Of a stretch of DNA of 64,000 bases, positions 51,869 through 61,573 are shown piece after piece (the first letter of the stretch is position 1; each line of letters begins with the position of its first letter). A program made the position numbers and the translations under genes. The notes under the pieces are model-generated. The model had not been told where the DNA came from and did not search any database. It saw only the letters and a program-made list of their open reading frames with translations. The DNA is taken from positions 17,095-81,094 of the forward strand of contig NZ_JABFVK010000065.1 in assembly GCF_013362815.1 (NCBI RefSeq), given 5' to 3'. Origin of the DNA: Hamadaea sp. (lineage in GTDB: Bacteria > Actinomycetota > Actinomycetes > Mycobacteriales > Micromonosporaceae).

Positions 51869-53872
51869 ATGTCGTTTCACCTGACGCGCCGCAGAGCGCT
51901 GCTCCTCGGCGGAACGGGCGTTCTGGTCGCGGGTGGAACGGCGGCCGGCATCGTGGCCCTCACCGGCCGGGAAGTCACGGCCGACATCGTCGTCTTCGGC
52001 GCCACGCCAGCGGGAATCATCGCTGCCGTTCAGGCTCGTCGGATGGGCCGCCGAGCGGTGATCGTCGAGCCCGGTTCGCACGTCGGCGGCATGATCACAG
52101 GCGGACTGGGCAACTCCGACCTCGGCGCCAAGGAATCGATCGGTGGGCTGGCGGCAGAGTTCTTCCGCCGCGTCTACGCCAAGTACACCTCGACGAAGCA
52201 CACCGCCGACTCGCCGATGCGATACACCTTCGAACCGCATGTCGCGCGTGAGGTCATGGACGACTTGCTGGATGAAGCAGACATACCGGTCTACACCGGC
52301 CTACGCCTTCGGCGGGCGGTCCGTTCGGGGAGCCGCATCACGGCCTTGGAAGCCGACAACGGCCAGACCTTCACCGGACGGGTCTTCATCGACGCCAGCT
52401 ACGAGGGCGACCTCATGGCTGAAGCTCGGGTGGACTGGCTTGTGGGGCGAGAGAGCAACGGCACCTTCGGCGAGGCGTACAACGGCGTCCATCTGAGCGT
52501 CGAACGGCAGCACACCCTCTTCGTCTCGCCGTACCGGACCGAGGGGGTCACCGCATCGGGGCTACTGCCCGGGATCATCGCGTCGATCGGCCCGAACGGC
52601 AGCGCCGACGACACGATCCAGGCGTACAACTACCGGATGTGCCTGACCAAGTCACCGGATCGCATTCCGTTCCCGAAGCCGGAAGGATATGACTCCGCGG
52701 ACTACGAACTGCTTCGGCGTCTGGTCAGATCCGGTTACACCGGCGACTTCTTCCGAGCGTTCGAGGTCGGGCGTCAGAAGTTCGATGTCAACACCTCCGG
52801 CCCGTTCTCGACCGACTTCATCGGCGCCAATCACTCGTACCCCACGGCCTCGGCGGCCGAGCGCGCCGCAATCGTCGCCGAGCACCTCCGGTTCCAGCAA
52901 GGGCTGATGTGGTGCCTCGCAAACGACCCGGGCTTGCCGCCCTGGGTACGCGAACAGACACAGCAATGGGGGCTTGATCCGGGCGAGTTCACCGAGACTG
53001 GAGGCTGGCCTCCGCAACTCTACGTCCGCGAGGCACGCCGCATGCGATCGGCGTACATCATGACGGAGCACGACTGCTTCGGAACCACCAAGGCCCCTGA
53101 CTCGGTGGGATTGGCCAGCTACTTCGTCGACTCACACAACTGCAATCGTGTGGTTCACACGGAGGGCGTCCTCAACGAGGGCAGCGTTGCCGTACCGGTC
53201 GCGGGTCCGTTCCCGGTCAGCTATAGATCCATCGTTCCCATCGCCTCACAGTGCACCAATCTTTTCGTTCCGGTCTGTCTGGCGGCGACTCACACCGCGT
53301 ACGGATCGATCCGGATGGAGCCGGTCTTCATGATTCTGGGCCAGTCGTCCGCCACGGCCGCAGTGATGGCGATCGAGTCCGATCAGGACGTCCAGGCCGT
53401 CGACTATGGCCGCCTCACCGCACGATTGCGCGCCGATGGCCAGGTGCTGGCATGGCCGGCCGACGCCGCAGACGTCATCCTCGACAACGGCGGCCCTGGT
53501 GTGTCGCGCGTCGGCAAGTGGGCGAGCAGCAAATCCGTCGGCGGGTACTACGGCTACGACTACGAACACGACGCCAACGCACCGAAGGGTACAACGAGCA
53601 TTTCCTTCGTTCCGAAGCTTCCCGCTCAAGGCATGTACACGGTTTATTTGCGCTGGACGGCGAAGGCCGATCGAGCGGGCAACGTGCCGGTCGACATCCT
53701 CCACTCGAGCGGAACGACGACGGTGACGATCGATCAGCGTTCGTCCGGCGGCGTATGGGTGTCGGTCGGATCCTTCCGCTTCGCGGCCACCGGCAAGGAG
53801 AAGGTGACCATACGCACCGACGGCACCGACGGAGTCGTCGTGGCCGACGCCGTACGATTCGCGCCAGACTGA
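51869..53872 (+). CDS. Tat-exported FAD-dependent oxidoreductase with Golvesin-like C-terminal domain
   Basis: A 667-residue flavoprotein of the FAD_oxidored family. The twin-arginine signal MSFHLTRRRALLLGG implies export with bound FAD. The dinucleotide-binding region follows (TADIVVFGATPAGIIAA at 38-54, then VEPGSHVGGMITGGLG). After about residue 545 a beta-rich domain (SVGGYYGYDYEHDANAPKGTTSISF to the end) resembles the Golvesin C-terminal domain, often linked to sugar-binding or hydrolytic exoenzymes. It lies between two LCP genes, so oxidation of a wall or exopolysaccharide sugar is possible. AAAGGA lies about 7 bases upstream of the ATG. Confidence 0.82.
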   Translation: MSFHLTRRRALLLGGTGVLVAGGTAAGIVALTGREVTADIVVFGATPAGIIAAVQARRMGRRAVIVEPGSHVGGMITGGLGNSDLGAKESIGGLAAEFFRRVYAKYTSTKHTADSPMRYTFEPHVAREVMDDLLDEADIPVYTGLRLRRAVRSGSRITALEADNGQTFTGRVFIDASYEGDLMAEARVDWLVGRESNGTFGEAYNGVHLSVERQHTLFVSPYRTEGVTASGLLPGIIASIGPNGSADDTIQAYNYRMCLTKSPDRIPFPKPEGYDSADYELLRRLVRSGYTGDFFRAFEVGRQKFDVNTSGPFSTDFIGANHSYPTASAAERAAIVAEHLRFQQGLMWCLANDPGLPPWVREQTQQWGLDPGEFTETGGWPPQLYVREARRMRSAYIMTEHDCFGTTKAPDSVGLASYFVDSHNCNRVVHTEGVLNEGSVAVPVAGPFPVSYRSIVPIASQCTNLFVPVCLAATHTAYGSIRMEPVFMILGQSSATAAVMAIESDQDVQAVDYGRLTARLRADGQVLAWPADAADVILDNGGPGVSRVGKWASSKSVGGYYGYDYEHDANAPKGTTSISFVPKLPAQGMYTVYLRWTAKADRAGNVPVDILHSSGTTTVTIDQRSSGGVWVSVGSFRFAATGKEKVTIRTDGTDGVVVADAVRFAPD

Positions 53873-53932
53873 CCGGACCACCCGTGATCGGCGGTTCGGC
53901 TGGTCAGCCGCGGCGCTGTATTGTCTGGTCCC

Positions 53933-55018
53933 ATGTCGATCCCCTCGGACCCGGAACCGGTCCTCGATTCGCGGGAGATCGCCCACGGGGGCGATGAACC
54001 GGAAAACTCAAGCCTGGCGGACGCGACGGAGCAGCCGCCGGCCAAGAAGCGGCGACGTTGGCTTCGTGTCACGCTGTGGAGCCTTGTCGTCCTGGCCGTG
54101 ATCGCCGGCGGTACGCTCATCGCGCTCCGCCTCTACGTCAAGTCGGTCGAGAACAAGGTGACGCGGGTGGACGCCTTCGCCGAAGTCGTCGAGTCGGAGC
54201 GACCGACGAAGCCGGCCGAGGCTACCAAGGCCATGAACATTTTGATCCTCGGCAGCGATTCGCGGAATCCGGACGTCGACGGATCCCGGACCGACACAAT
54301 CATGCTCGCCCATGTGACCGCCGATCACTCAAGCGCGCAGGTCGTCTCCATTCCCCGTGACACCTGGCTGGACATTCCGCGCAGTGCCAACGGGCACGGC
54401 GGGGTGAAGGCCAAGATCAACGCCGCGTTCGCGTGGGGTGGCATCCCGCTCATGGTTCGGACGGTGGAGCAGTACACCAAGGTTCGGATCGACCACGTAG
54501 TCGTCATCGACTTCGCCGGCTTCGCCCAGGTGGTCGACGCGTTGGGCGGCATCGAGGTCAACGTCGAGAAGGACTTCACCTCCATCCATCCGCCGTACCG
54601 GAAGTTCAAGGCGGGCATGCAGCATCTCGACGGCACCGAGGCGCTCGACTACGCGCGCCAGCGCAAGCAGTTCGCGGACGGCGACTTCGCACGAATCAAG
54701 CATCAGCAGCAGGTCATCAAGGCGATCCTCACGAAGGCCACCAGTGCCGGCATTCTGACCGATCCGGGAAAGCTGAACGACTTCCTGAAGGCGACCGCGA
54801 GCGCCATATCGGCGGACAAGAAGTTCGACCTGTTCGGCACGGCCATGGACTTGCGTGGCATCAGCAGCAGCAAGATCCGGTTCATCACGAATCCGACGAC
54901 CGGCACCGGGTGGGAGGGTTCGCAGAGCGTGGTTTACGCCAATAAGTCCGTCGCCGCGACGCTCTTCGACGCGATCAACAAGGACACCGCGGCCACCTGG
55001 CAGCCGTCCAAGTCCTAG
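53933..55018 (+). CDS. LytR-CpsA-Psr (LCP) family protein
   Basis: Second LCP enzyme of the locus, 361 residues. After an acidic cytoplasmic N-terminus and a membrane helix (about 45-68), the LCP domain shows LILGSDSR, SRTDTIMLAHV, VSIPRDTWLDIP, KINAAFAWGG, IDHVVVIDFAGFAQVVDALGG and LDYARQR. It probably attaches the product of this locus to peptidoglycan. The ATG at 53933 is preferred; a TTG lies 4 codons upstream. A hairpin follows. Confidence 0.92.
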   Translation: MSIPSDPEPVLDSREIAHGGDEPENSSLADATEQPPAKKRRRWLRVTLWSLVVLAVIAGGTLIALRLYVKSVENKVTRVDAFAEVVESERPTKPAEATKAMNILILGSDSRNPDVDGSRTDTIMLAHVTADHSSAQVVSIPRDTWLDIPRSANGHGGVKAKINAAFAWGGIPLMVRTVEQYTKVRIDHVVVIDFAGFAQVVDALGGIEVNVEKDFTSIHPPYRKFKAGMQHLDGTEALDYARQRKQFADGDFARIKHQQQVIKAILTKATSAGILTDPGKLNDFLKATASAISADKKFDLFGTAMDLRGISSSKIRFITNPTTGTGWEGSQSVVYANKSVAATLFDAINKDTAATWQPSKS

Positions 55019-55031
55019 ATTCGAATCGAAA

Positions 55032-55065
55032 CGGAGGGCCGCCGGGATTTCCCGGCGGCCCTCCG
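55032..55065. terminator. Bidirectional hairpin terminator
   Basis: Perfect 15-base arms (55032-55046 and 55051-55065) with a 4-base ATTT loop lie between the convergent LCP gene (ends 55018) and ndk (ends 55071). Confidence 0.9.
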
Positions 55066-55070
55066 GCGTC

Positions 55071-55481
55071 TCAGACGAGTTCGGGGAACCAGAGTTTGAT
55101 CTCGCGCTCGGCGGACTCGGTCGAGTCCGAGGCGTGCACGAGGTTCTCCCGGTTGGACAGTGACAGGTCGCCTCGGATGGTGCCGGCCGCGGCCGCCCGG
55201 CCGTCGGTCGCGCCGACGAGCGTACGCACGACGGCGATCGCCTCGTCGCCGGAGATGATCGCCGCGAGCAGCGGTCCCGAGGTCATGAACTGCTTCAGCG
55301 GCGGGTAGAACGCCTTCGTGACGTGCTCGGCGTAGTGCGCGTCGGCGAGCTCGGCGTCCATCGTGCGCAGCACCAGCGCGTCGATCGAGAGCCCCTTGCG
55401 CTCGAACCGGCTGATGATCTCCCCGACCAGTCCCCGGCGTACGGCGTCCGGCTTGATCAGTACGAGCGTGCGCTCGGCCAC
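55071..55481 (-). CDS. ndk: Nucleoside diphosphate kinase
   Basis: Equilibrates nucleoside di- and triphosphates through a phosphohistidine intermediate. It has 136 residues with N-terminal [19 protein letters not shown] and the active-site histidine H116 in [17 protein letters not shown]. It is usually directly linked to folC and DUF4233 in actinobacteria; here the membrane-VOC fusion gene on the opposite strand lies between them. Confidence 0.97.
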   Translation of the reverse strand: MAERTLVLIKPDAVRRGLVGEIISRFERKGLSIDALVLRTMDAELADAHYAEHVTKAFYPPLKQFMTSGPLLAAIISGDEAIAVVRTLVGATDGRAAAAGTIRGDLSLSNRENLVHASDSTESAEREIKLWFPELV

Positions 55482-55702
55482 GAGGTTCCTCCTGGGTTCG
55501 TGCTGCGCCCCTTTTGTGAGCGTGGTTCATCAGCAGACTACCGACCGAGCCGGGCAGGCCACGGCGAACCCCCGCCAGCCACACCCGATCGGCCCTTCCG
55601 CAGGCCGCGACGTCCCCCTATGTTTACTCCAAGACGCCGACTTCCCCCGCTGTGGCACGATCGGGTCGTTGGGGGACGACGGTCGCCGGGGAGGGACGAA
55701 AC

Positions 55703-57028
55703 GTGGCAAACGGCCAGCGGAAGAAGATCGGGGCAGTACGCGCGACCGGTGCGGTGGCCCTGGGCTCGCTCGGCGTCTTCACCGCGATGGCCGGGCTCGG
55801 CCTGACGAGCTGGCCGCTCGGCGCCGTCGGGGTCGCCATGCTGATCTTGGCGGTCGCGCTCCTGCTGACCAGTTCGTTCCGAGGAGCCGACCGGGCGTTC
55901 GTCGTCGGCACCGCCCATGTCCTGGAAGCCACCGAACCGCCCGCCACGCTGACGCACGGCCGCATCGAGATGCACCTGCAGATCGAAGCGCCCGGGCATC
56001 CGCCGGCGTCCGTTCGCGTACGCGATCCCCGGGTTCCGGTGGCGAAGTGGCCCACCGTCGGCGACGTCCTGCCGATCCGGGTGGCCGTCGACGACATCCG
56101 CCGCGTACGCGTGCTCTGGGACGAGATCCTCACGCACACGCAGCGCTACCAGGACGATGCGTACTCGGAGTACGAGGGCCTCGTCGACGACGACCCGCTC
56201 TACGACGACCATGCGAGCCGCCCGGGGCAGATGCGGTTCGAGGACTACGACGAGGACGACCGCGAAGATCTCGCCGGTTACCGGGACTCCGACCTCGCCG
56301 AGGAGGTCGCCGCCGCCCGGGCCGCGCAGGGGCCGCCCGTGGACGACGAAGGGCCCGAAGGGCCGGAACTCCCCCATCGCCGCCGTCCCCGGCCCCGCCC
56401 GCGACGGGAAGATCGGCGGGAGGATCGCCGCGAGGAACCGGCCGAAGGCGGCGGGACGACGCAGGTCCTGGAAGGCCAGATCGTCGAGGGCCCGGACGCT
56501 CCGCTGCGGGTCGACATCATCGACTTCTCCGAGGCGACTCCGTCCGCGTTGGGCGATCTACCGCCGAATCCCCGCATGAGCCCGGAGGACGGCGGGTTCC
56601 TCGGCCGCACCGAGCCGCCGGTCGACCCGATCCCGGCGTACTCGGCGCACGGTGGCGGCTCGGTGAACTCCGTCGGTGTGACGCTGCTGGTCGCCGACGT
56701 GGATCGCTCGGTGGCCTTCTACCGGGACCTGCTCGGCTTCGACGAGATCGACAGCGGCTACGGCAACGCCGTCCTGTCGTCTGGCGACACCCGTCTCGTG
56801 CTGCGGCGGGCCGAGGACCTGACCGCGGGCAACCGACGCCTCACGCACCTGAACCTCGAGGTCGACGACCTGGACCGGGTGCACGCCGAACTCGTCGAGA
56901 AGGGCGTCTCCTTCACGTACGCACCACGCGTAGTCAACCGCGGCGAGCGCCTGGAGCTGTGGGCGGCTGCCTTCCGCGACCCCGACGGGCACGCGGTGAA
57001 CCTGACCCAGTGGCGCTCCCGCCACTAG
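55703..57028 (+). CDS. Membrane protein fused to a VOC (glyoxalase-like) domain
   Basis: A 441-residue chimera. Two membrane segments (about 15-34 and 36-56) are followed by a soluble part (about 65-155) and an acidic-then-arginine-rich linker (about 155-300, with [20 protein letters not shown]). A C-terminal VOC domain covers 320-441 (SVGVTLLVADVDRSVAFYRDLLGFDEI and DPDGHAVNLTQW). A VOC fold can bind metals for glyoxalase, dioxygenase or resistance reactions, but no specific chemistry is shown. I chose the GTG at 55703 with a GGAGGGA about 7 bases before it. It lies inside a gene block that is usually on the other strand. Confidence 0.78.
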   Translation: MANGQRKKIGAVRATGAVALGSLGVFTAMAGLGLTSWPLGAVGVAMLILAVALLLTSSFRGADRAFVVGTAHVLEATEPPATLTHGRIEMHLQIEAPGHPPASVRVRDPRVPVAKWPTVGDVLPIRVAVDDIRRVRVLWDEILTHTQRYQDDAYSEYEGLVDDDPLYDDHASRPGQMRFEDYDEDDREDLAGYRDSDLAEEVAAARAAQGPPVDDEGPEGPELPHRRRPRPRPRREDRREDRREEPAEGGGTTQVLEGQIVEGPDAPLRVDIIDFSEATPSALGDLPPNPRMSPEDGGFLGRTEPPVDPIPAYSAHGGGSVNSVGVTLLVADVDRSVAFYRDLLGFDEIDSGYGNAVLSSGDTRLVLRRAEDLTAGNRRLTHLNLEVDDLDRVHAELVEKGVSFTYAPRVVNRGERLELWAAAFRDPDGHAVNLTQWRSRH

Positions 57029-57047
57029 TCTCCGCCTCACCCGTTCA

Positions 57048-57112
57048 CCTGCAGATCACGGTTGCGCAGGCCGTGGAAGCGCTCCCAGCCATGCATAACC
57101 GTGATCTGCAGG
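57048..57112. terminator. Long hairpin between convergent genes
   Basis: Perfect 16-base arms (57048-57063 and 57097-57112) enclose 33 bases that can form an inner stem. It lies between the VOC fusion gene (ends 57028) and the DUF4233 gene (ends 57136). Its sequence (CCTGCAGATCACGGTT) is unrelated to the four dispersed palindromes. Confidence 0.8.
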
Positions 57113-57135
57113 AAAAGAAGCAGGAAAGAAGCGAG

Positions 57136-57477
57136 TCAGGAGAGGATCTGGCGGCGTACGTGCAGCACGTAGAGCCAGGCGATTCCGAAGACCACCCCGA
57201 CGGCCGCGATCATCCAGTGCGCGAGCCCGCCGACGATCAGCACCACCTGGAGCGCCCCACCGGCGGGCCAGGCCCAGGGTCGGCCCATCATTCCGGCCAG
57301 GGTGAAGGCCGCCACCGCGGTCACGATCAGGATGATGATCGCCGCGTTGGGGTGCCCGGTGCCGAGCATGCGGATCGGGGCGATGCCGAGCAGCAGGGTG
57401 AGCCCTTCGAGCGACAGTGCCGCCGCGCCGAGCCCGCGAACGGCCTTCTCGGGGTTGCGGAGTCCTGATTGGGTCAT
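57136..57477 (-). CDS. DUF4233 membrane protein
   Basis: A 113-residue protein with four predicted membrane segments and the start MTQSGLRNPEKAVRGLGAAALSLEGLTLLL, typical of DUF4233. Function unknown; the family is linked to folC in actinobacteria. It overlaps the folC stop codon by 4 bases and is the last gene of the valS-folC unit. Confidence 0.88.
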   Translation of the reverse strand: MTQSGLRNPEKAVRGLGAAALSLEGLTLLLGIAPIRMLGTGHPNAAIIILIVTAVAAFTLAGMMGRPWAWPAGGALQVVLIVGGLAHWMIAAVGVVFGIAWLYVLHVRRQILS

Positions 57478-58838
57478 CGCTTCAGCAGCCTCCGGGCGTC
57501 GGCCACGGTCACGACCGAGCCGGTGATGAGTACGCCGACGCCGCTGAGCGGGCCGTCCTGATCCTCCTCGGCGAGGACGACCGCTTCCGAGATGGCGTCG
57601 GGCAGGTCGGGGACGATGTGGACGCGGTCTTCGCCGAAGATCTCGATCGCCAGCGCGCCGAGCTGGTCGGGCGCCATCGAGCGCGGCGACGAGTTGCGGC
57701 TGACGACGATCTCGTCGAGCACCGGTTCGAGTAGCTCCAGTACGCCGTGCACGTCCTTGTCGGCGAAGGCGGCCAGGACGCCGACCAGCCGATGGAAGGT
57801 GAACTCCTCGGTCAGCGCGGCGACGGTGGCGGTCATCCCGTGCGGGTTGTGCGCGGCGTCCAGCAGGATCGTCGGCGCGCTGCGTACGCGCTCCAGCCGT
57901 CCGGGCGAGCTCGCCGAGGCGAAGCCTTCCCGGATGAGTTCGATGTCGAGCTGCTTGACCTTGCCGACGCCGCCGCCCGCACCGAGGAAGGCCTCGACGG
58001 CGGCCAGCGCTACGGCGGCGTTCTGCGCCTGGTGAGCGCCGTGCAGCGAGATGAAGACGTCCTCGTACACGCCACCGAGTCCCTGGAGCGTCAGCACCTG
58101 GCCGCCGAGCGCCACGTTCCGCTGGATCACGCCGAACTCGAGGCCCTCACGGGCGATTGTCGCACCGACGTCCGCGCACCGTTCGAGGATCGGCTCCATC
58201 GCCTCCTCGGGCTGCTGCGCGCAGATCAGCGTCGATCCGGAGTGGACGATCCCGGACTTGGCCAGCGCGATGTCGTACACCGTGTCGCCCAGCCATTCGG
58301 TGTGGTCCAGGCCGATCGGCGTGATCACGGTGACGCCGGCCTGCAGGACGTTGGTCGAGTCGTCCGCGCCGCCGAGGCCGACTTCGACCACGGCCACGTC
58401 GACCGGGGCGTCGGCGAACGTCGCGAAGGCCAGCGCCGTGGTCATGTCGAAGTACGTCAGCGGCTCGCCTGCGCCGGCGACGTTACGGTCGTCGAGCAGC
58501 TTCGCGACCGGCGCGACCTCGTCATAGATCCGCGTGAAGCGCTCTTCGTCGACCGGCTCGCCGTCGAGGCTGATCCGCTCCCGCACCGTCTCCAGGTGCG
58601 GGCTCGTGTAACGCCCGGTGTGCAGGCCATAAGCCCGCAACAGGCTGTCGATCATCCGGGCCGTCGACGTCTTGCCGTTCGTCCCGGTCAGGTGAATCGA
58701 CGGGTACGCACGCTGCGGACTACCGAGCACGTCGAGTAGTTCGGTGATCCGCCCGAGGTCGAAGACCATCCGGGTGAAGCCGCGAGATTCCAGCTCCCCC
58801 TCGGCGGCCCGCATCTTCTCCGAGACTTCGTCGCTCAT
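57474..58838 (-). CDS. folC: Bifunctional folylpolyglutamate/dihydrofolate synthase
   Basis: Adds glutamates to folates and may also make dihydrofolate. It has 454 residues with the Mur-ligase-like P-loop GTNGKTST (52-59), a catalytic-lysine region and the C-terminal domain with LLDAAHNPHG. It follows valS by 10 bases and overlaps DUF4233, so the three are one operon. Confidence 0.96.
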   Translation of the reverse strand: MSDEVSEKMRAAEGELESRGFTRMVFDLGRITELLDVLGSPQRAYPSIHLTGTNGKTSTARMIDSLLRAYGLHTGRYTSPHLETVRERISLDGEPVDEERFTRIYDEVAPVAKLLDDRNVAGAGEPLTYFDMTTALAFATFADAPVDVAVVEVGLGGADDSTNVLQAGVTVITPIGLDHTEWLGDTVYDIALAKSGIVHSGSTLICAQQPEEAMEPILERCADVGATIAREGLEFGVIQRNVALGGQVLTLQGLGGVYEDVFISLHGAHQAQNAAVALAAVEAFLGAGGGVGKVKQLDIELIREGFASASSPGRLERVRSAPTILLDAAHNPHGMTATVAALTEEFTFHRLVGVLAAFADKDVHGVLELLEPVLDEIVVSRNSSPRSMAPDQLGALAIEIFGEDRVHIVPDLPDAISEAVVLAEEDQDGPLSGVGVLITGSVVTVADARRLLKR

Positions 58839-58848
58839 GATGCCCTCG

Positions 58849-61470
58849 TCATGCGCTCGGGAGGGCGGCGAGTGCGGCGTCGATCCGGGCCAGGTCGGAT
58901 TCGGCCGCCGCCAGCCGCTGCTCGATCTTGGCGACCACCTCGGCCGGAGCCTTGGCGGTGAACGCCTCGTTGCCCAGCTTGGCCCGGCACTGGGCGGCCT
59001 CCTTCTCGGCGGCCGCGCGGTCCTTGGTCAGCCGCGCCCGCTCGGCGGCGACGTCGATGCTGCCCCGGGTGTCGAGTGCGACGGTCACGCCACCGGCGAC
59101 GGTCAGCGTCGCCGTCGCGGCGAACCCGTCGGCCGCGTGCTCTAGGCGTACCAGCGAGAAAATCAGATCCTCGTGGCCGGAGATGCCCACGGCCTCGAGC
59201 CCCGCGAGCGTCGCCGCCACCCGCTGACCGGGCTTGAGGCCCTGGTCGGCCCGGAACCGGCGGACCTCGGTGACCACCCGCTGGAGCGCCTCGAGCTCGG
59301 CCTCGGCCGCGTCGTCGATCAGTCCTTTGTCGACGGTCGGCCACGCGTCCGAGACGAGCGTCGGACGGCGGGTGAGCGCCGACCACAACTCGTCGGTGAC
59401 GAACGGGATGACCGGGTGGAGCAGCCGCAGCAGCTGGTCGAGGACGTGCCCCAGCACCCGCCGGGTACGCTCAGCGCCCTCACCCCCGGCGGCGAGCACC
59501 GGCTTGGCGAGTTCGACGTACCAGTCGCAGACGTCGTCCCAGGCGAAGTGGAACAAGGCGTCGCAAGCCTTCGCGAACTCGAAACCCTCGAAGTACTCGT
59601 CCACCTCGGCGAGGGTGTGCTGGAGCCGGGACAGAATCCACCGGTCCACAGCGGACAGTTCAGTGGGCAGCGGCCCTTCGACGGTCGCACCGTTGAGCAG
59701 GGCGAACCGCGTGGCGTTCCACAGCTTGTTGCAGAAGTTGCGCGCGCCCTGCACCCACTCTTCGCTGACGGCGACGTCGGAGCCGGGGTTCGAGCCGCGG
59801 GCCAGGGCGAACCGGGTGGCGTCGGCGCCGAAGCGGTCCATCCAGTCCAGCGGGTCGACCACGTTGCCGAACGACTTCGACATCTTCTTGCCGTACTGGT
59901 CGCGGACCATGCCGTGCAGCGCGACCACGTCGAACGGCTGCTTGCCGTCCATCGCGTAGAGCCCGAACATCATCATCCGGGCGACCCAGAAGAAGAGGAT
60001 GTCGTAGCCCGTGACCAGGACACTCGTCGGGTAGAACTTGGCCAGATCGGCCGTCGGCTCGGGCCAGCCGAGCGTGGAGAACGGCCACAACGCGCTGGAG
60101 AACCAGGTGTCGAGGACGTCCTCGTCCTGCTTCCAGCCCTCGCCGGACGGCGGCTGCTCGTCGGGGCCGACGCAGACGACCTCACCGGCCGGGCCGTACC
60201 AGACCGGGATGCGATGGCCCCACCACAGCTGTCGCGAGATGCACCAGTCGTGCATGTTGTCGACCCAGGCGAAGTAGCGTTTGGCCAGCTCGACCGGCTC
60301 GACCCGGACCCGGCCGTCGCGGACCGCGTCGCCGGCCGCCTTCGCCAGCGGCCCGGTGTTGACGAACCACTGCAACGACAGGCGAGGCTCCACAGTGGTC
60401 TTGCACCGGGAGCAGTGGCCGACGGCGTGCAGGTAGGGACGCTTCTCCGCGACGATTCGGCCCTGCTCCCGCAGCGCCGCCACGATCGCCGGGCGCGCCT
60501 CGAAGCGGTCGAGGCCCTCGAACGGGCCGTGCGCCGTGACGACGCCGCGCTCGTCCATGATGGTGAGCGAGGGCAGCGAGTGCCGCTGGCCGATCTCGAA
60601 GTCGTTGGGGTCGTGCGCCGGAGTCACCTTGACCGCGCCGGTGCCGAAGGCCGGGTCGACGTGCTCGTCGGCCACGATCGGAATCCGCCGGCCGGTGAAC
60701 GGCAGCTCGACCTCGGTGCCGATCAGGTGCTGGTAGCGCTCGTCGTCGGGGTGCACCGCGACCGCGGTGTCGCCGAGCATCGTCTCCACTCGGGTGGTGG
60801 CGACCACGATCGCGTCGTCACCGTCGCCGTAGCGGATCGAAACCAGCTCGCCCTCGTCGTCCGAGTGCTCGACCTCGATGTCCGACAGCGCGGTGAGACA
60901 ACGCGGGCACCAGTTGATGATGCGCTCGGCCCGGTAGATCAGGCCGTCGTCGTAAAGCCGCTTGAATATCGTCTGCACTGCCCGGGACAGGCCGTCGTCC
61001 ATGGTGAACCGCTCGCGGCTCCAGTCGACCGAGTCGCCGAGCCGGCGCATCTGGCCCAGGATCGCGCCGCCGGACTCGGCCTTCCACTCCCAGACCTTCT
61101 TGACGAAGGCCTCGCGGCCGAGGTCGTGCCGGGACAGGCCCTCGGCGGCGAGCTTTCGCTCCACGACGTTCTGGGTGGCGATGCCGGCGTGGTCCATGCC
61201 CGGCAGCCAGAGCGTCTCGAAGCCCTGCATGCGCTTGCGGCGGACGATGGAGTCCTGGATCGTGTGGTCGAGGGCGTGACCGATGTGCAACGATCCGGTC
61301 ACGTTCGGCGGTGGGATGACGATGGTGAACGGCGGCTTGTCGCTCGCGGCGTCCGCGCTGAAGTGCCCGTCGGCGACCCACTGCTCATATCGGCGTTGCT
61401 CCACCTCACCGGGCTGGTACGCGGCGGCGAGCTCGACGGTCGAGGGGGTGTTCTGGGCAGACTCGGTCAC
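58849..61470 (-). CDS. valS: Valyl-tRNA synthetase
   Basis: Charges tRNA-Val. It has 873 residues with HIGH at 62-65 ([13 protein letters not shown]), KMSKS at 529-533 and the CP1 editing domain between them; the C-terminal arm is the coiled-coil (from about 810, [19 protein letters not shown]). No T-box-like sequence is visible in the 103 bases before the start, in contrast with ileS. Confidence 0.97.
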   Translation of the reverse strand: MTESAQNTPSTVELAAAYQPGEVEQRRYEQWVADGHFSADAASDKPPFTIVIPPPNVTGSLHIGHALDHTIQDSIVRRKRMQGFETLWLPGMDHAGIATQNVVERKLAAEGLSRHDLGREAFVKKVWEWKAESGGAILGQMRRLGDSVDWSRERFTMDDGLSRAVQTIFKRLYDDGLIYRAERIINWCPRCLTALSDIEVEHSDDEGELVSIRYGDGDDAIVVATTRVETMLGDTAVAVHPDDERYQHLIGTEVELPFTGRRIPIVADEHVDPAFGTGAVKVTPAHDPNDFEIGQRHSLPSLTIMDERGVVTAHGPFEGLDRFEARPAIVAALREQGRIVAEKRPYLHAVGHCSRCKTTVEPRLSLQWFVNTGPLAKAAGDAVRDGRVRVEPVELAKRYFAWVDNMHDWCISRQLWWGHRIPVWYGPAGEVVCVGPDEQPPSGEGWKQDEDVLDTWFSSALWPFSTLGWPEPTADLAKFYPTSVLVTGYDILFFWVARMMMFGLYAMDGKQPFDVVALHGMVRDQYGKKMSKSFGNVVDPLDWMDRFGADATRFALARGSNPGSDVAVSEEWVQGARNFCNKLWNATRFALLNGATVEGPLPTELSAVDRWILSRLQHTLAEVDEYFEGFEFAKACDALFHFAWDDVCDWYVELAKPVLAAGGEGAERTRRVLGHVLDQLLRLLHPVIPFVTDELWSALTRRPTLVSDAWPTVDKGLIDDAAEAELEALQRVVTEVRRFRADQGLKPGQRVAATLAGLEAVGISGHEDLIFSLVRLEHAADGFAATATLTVAGGVTVALDTRGSIDVAAERARLTKDRAAAEKEAAQCRAKLGNEAFTAKAPAEVVAKIEQRLAAAESDLARIDAALAALPSA

Positions 61471-61573
61471 CAGGTCAGTCTACGGACCGGCTCGGTACGC
61501 CCGACCGCGGCGGTGGCCTCGAAGCGCTGAGACCGTTTACGATCGCCCGGCACCCCCGCAAAGGAGCCAAACC

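Noticed and set aside
39492..55018. Polysaccharide locus considered as a genomic or defence island
   Set aside because: No tRNA, integrase, repeat boundary or nuclease genes; base composition similar to the surroundings. It is a normal surface-glycan locus.
59173..61530. Plus-strand open frame of 785 codons
   Set aside because: Antisense to valS and free of recognisable domains.
61471..61573. T-box leader for valS
   Set aside because: Only about 100 bases separate valS from the divergent gene and no GGTGG-type T-box or specifier pattern is visible.
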